A program made the translations under genes and the position numbers. 64,000 bases of DNA from an uncultured Bacteroidota bacterium (GTDB lineage: Bacteria > Bacteroidota > Bacteroidia > Flavobacteriales > Flavobacteriaceae): positions 1-64,000 of the forward strand of contig CACNIG010000002.1 of the NCBI GenBank assembly GCA_902620455.1. Direction: 5' to 3'. The notes under the pieces were generated by a model, which had not been told where the DNA came from, made no database searches, and saw nothing but the letters and a program-made list of their open reading frames with translations. This document shows positions 62,276-64,000 of this stretch, piece by piece (position 1 is the first letter of the stretch; each line of letters begins with the position of its first letter).

Positions 62276-64000
62276 TTAAGTAAGTTCATCAATTGACTTA
62301 ATTATAGACTCAATTTTTTGTTTTGAATCTTTAATTTTTTGTTTTTCTTTTTCAATTATATTTTTGGGAGCATTTTTCACAAAATTTTCATTTTTTAATT
62401 TTATTTCAACAGATTTTAGAAAACTTCTATAATAATCTAACTCTTTCGTCAGCTTATTTATTTCTTTATCCTTGTCAAAACCTTCTTCTAGTGGAATAAA
62501 AAATTCAAACTTTTTAATTAAAAAAGAGGTAACAACGTCAAATTTTTCTTTAGTTGATTCCTCAAGCTTATCAATTATAGCAATCTTTTTAATTATCTCA
62601 ATATTACTCAAATTATTACCATTTGGTAAATAATATAAATCTAAGGATGTCTTAAATGAAATATTTTTTTCTTTTCTATAGTTTCTTATATTGGAAATTA
62701 TCTCTTTGGTAATCTCAAACTCATCTACAATTGAAGAAAAATATTTTTCATTTGCTGGCCACGAAGAAATAGTTAATGCATCTGAGGTGTTTGTGTGGGG
62801 AATATTGTGGTAAATTTCTTCTGTAAGAAAAGGCATGAATGGATGAAGAATCTTAAGATTTTTTTCTAATAACTTAATTAATTCAGTCTTTGACTCTTTA
62901 TCAATTTTTTCTCCATAGTTAGGTTTTAATATTTCTAATAACCATGAACAAAAATCATCCCATATTAACCTGTATGAGGACATTAGCACATCAGATATTC
63001 TATAGTTATTGAAGTTCTTATCAATTAGATCAAGGGTTTTATTAAATTTATTGTTATACCAATTAATTGCTAATTTATTTTCAACTGGCTGAGATTTTTT
63101 TTCGTCAACTTCCCAACCATTAATAAGTTTTAGGGCATTCCATAGTTTATTAGTAAAGTTCTTACCTTGTTGACATAAAGATTCATCAAATAATAAGTCA
63201 TTGCCTGCTGCAGAGCTTAGCATTAAACCAACTCTAACAGAATCTGCACCATATTCCTCAATAAGTTTAATTGCATCAGGAGAATTACCAAGTTGTTTGG
63301 ACATTTTTCTACGTAGTTTATCCCTAACAATCCCTGTGAAATATACATTAGAAAATGGTTTTTCATTTCTAAACTCATATCCTGAAATAATCATTCTTGC
63401 TACCCAAAAAAATATGATATCTGGTCCTGTAACTAAGTCTTGTGTTGGATAATAATAATTTATTTCATCATTATTTGGATTTCTTATTCCATCAAATACT
63501 GAAATAGGCCACAGCCAGGATGAAAACCAAGTATCTAGGACATCGTTGTCCTGAGTTAAATCATCTTCACTGTATTTATTTTCCGAATTATAATTTATTT
63601 TTTTTAGTGCCTCTTTTTTATTAATAGCAACTACATAATCATCATTATTGCCATAATAAAAGACAGGTATTTGATGGCCCCAAGATAATTGTCTCGATAT
63701 ATTCCAATCTTTTATATTCTCAAGCCAATGTTTATATGTAGATTTAAACTTACCAGGAAAGAACTTTATATTATCTTTTTTTAACACATTTTCAATTGCA
63801 GGTTTTGTAATATCATCCATTTTTAAAAACCACTGTTTAGACAATCTAGGTTCAATAACTGCATTTGTTCTTTCAGATCTACCAACATTATGTAAATAGT
63901 TCTCTTTTTTTATTAAAAGATCATTCTTTTTAAGCTCAGCTTCAATTTCTTTTCTTACTATAAATCTGTCTTTACCCTCATAGTGCAAGCCATTAGAGTT
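62276..64000 (-). CDS. valS: valyl-tRNA synthetase, 5'-truncated by the window edge
   Basis: Class I synthetase. The frame stays open to 64000, continuing upstream of the TTG at 63988 through NGL before HYEGKDRF, so the gene begins outside the window; about 574 residues of the usual 870-950 are present. The editing/catalytic part is visible: WFSSWLWPISVFDG, PDIIFFWVARMI and the KMSKS-type motif RRKMSKQLGNSPD. The anticodon-binding domain and a C-terminal coiled coil (KINELTKELDYY region near the end) close the protein. Confidence 0.96.
   Translation of the reverse strand, partial: NSNGLHYEGKDRFIVRKEIEAELKKNDLLIKKENYLHNVGRSERTNAVIEPRLSKQWFLKMDDITKPAIENVLKKDNIKFFPGKFKSTYKHWLENIKDWNISRQLSWGHQIPVFYYGNNDDYVVAINKKEALKKINYNSENKYSEDDLTQDNDVLDTWFSSWLWPISVFDGIRNPNNDEINYYYPTQDLVTGPDIIFFWVARMIISGYEFRNEKPFSNVYFTGIVRDKLRRKMSKQLGNSPDAIKLIEEYGADSVRVGLMLSSAAGNDLLFDESLCQQGKNFTNKLWNALKLINGWEVDEKKSQPVENKLAINWYNNKFNKTLDLIDKNFNNYRISDVLMSSYRLIWDDFCSWLLEILKPNYGEKIDKESKTELIKLLEKNLKILHPFMPFLTEEIYHNIPHTNTSDALTISSWPANEKYFSSIVDEFEITKEIISNIRNYRKEKNISFKTSLDLYYLPNGNNLSNIEIIKKIAIIDKLEESTKEKFDVVTSFLIKKFEFFIPLEEGFDKDKEINKLTKELDYYRSFLKSVEIKLKNENFVKNAPKNIIEKEKQKIKDSKQKIESIIKSIDELT

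Noticed and set aside
1-64000. Mobile elements, prophage, defence islands, toxin-antitoxin pairs, CRISPR arrays.
   Set aside because: Every sizeable reading frame belongs to a housekeeping or conserved hypothetical family; no transposase, integrase or repeat-spacer array is seen.

Overview
This 64 kb window is ordinary-looking core chromosome from a low-GC member of the Bacteroidota, most likely a marine, streamlined Flavobacteriales. The evidence is: gliding-motility protein GldC; Bacteroidota-type promoters with the -7 element TAnnTTTG upstream of many genes; few Shine-Dalgarno-like leaders; a dcw cluster in flavobacterial order; an FtsZ with a very long acidic linker; CarboxypepD_reg-like proteins beside tatA; and the rluD-PASTA-ddl-coaD block. 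By eye the DNA is about 30% GC. Genes are packed tightly, no gap without a gene exceeds 300 bases, and I see no insertion sequence, prophage, CRISPR array, toxin-antitoxin pair or defence island.

Layout. 1-1885 (+): end of a GDSL hydrolase coupled to kynureninase. 17225 down to 1899 (-): the dcw operon, mraZ-rsmH-ftsL-ftsI-murE-mraY-murD-ftsW-murG-murC-ftsQ-ftsA-ftsZ-yqeY, fired from a promoter carrying three 10-bp-spaced MraZ boxes. 17396-20583: alpha/beta hydrolase, engB, gldC (-), nadE, LuxR-type regulator. 27762 down to 20567 (-): adk-obgE-mazG-aroA, then queA-prenyl synthase-dnaG from its own promoter. 27829-29468: purK-purE. 29870-35294: gcvP, a FabH-like synthase and an MlaEF-type ABC pair. 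38290 down to 35291 (-): pdhA, E2 and an SDR. 38367-39647: murF. 43443 down to 39637 (-): acetate uptake and activation (DUF4212 protein, Na+/acetate-type symporter, acs). 43504-47128: small membrane and lipoprotein genes, a thiol-redox protein, a serine/threonine dehydratase-like enzyme and one tRNA-Val(GAC). 47150-52164: S9 peptidase, flavin reductase, O-methyltransferase, tatA and two tandem CarboxypepD_reg proteins. 52230-57319: yaaA, rluD, PASTA protein, ddl, coaD, NUDIX, pyrE. 57316-62275: birA, rsfS-ftsH-LUD-cdsA-psd. 64000 down to 62276 (-): the 3' part of valS.

Together the genes cover peptidoglycan precursor synthesis (murC, D, E, F, G, mraY, ddl) and septation, phospholipid synthesis and trafficking (cdsA, psd, mlaEF), acetyl-CoA supply (pdh, acs) and cofactor/nucleotide synthesis. 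I found no convincing new multi-gene system. The more interesting signals are regulatory and architectural: the MraZ operator array, promoters whose -7 box lies only 4-8 nt before the start codon (candidate leaderless mRNAs), ten of eleven convergent gene pairs that overlap or abut at their stops, and a tRNA-Val whose 3' end lies 2 nt from the start codon of a membrane-protein gene. Several genes start at TTG or GTG, and I moved some starts from the longest open frame where promoter or family evidence argued for it.
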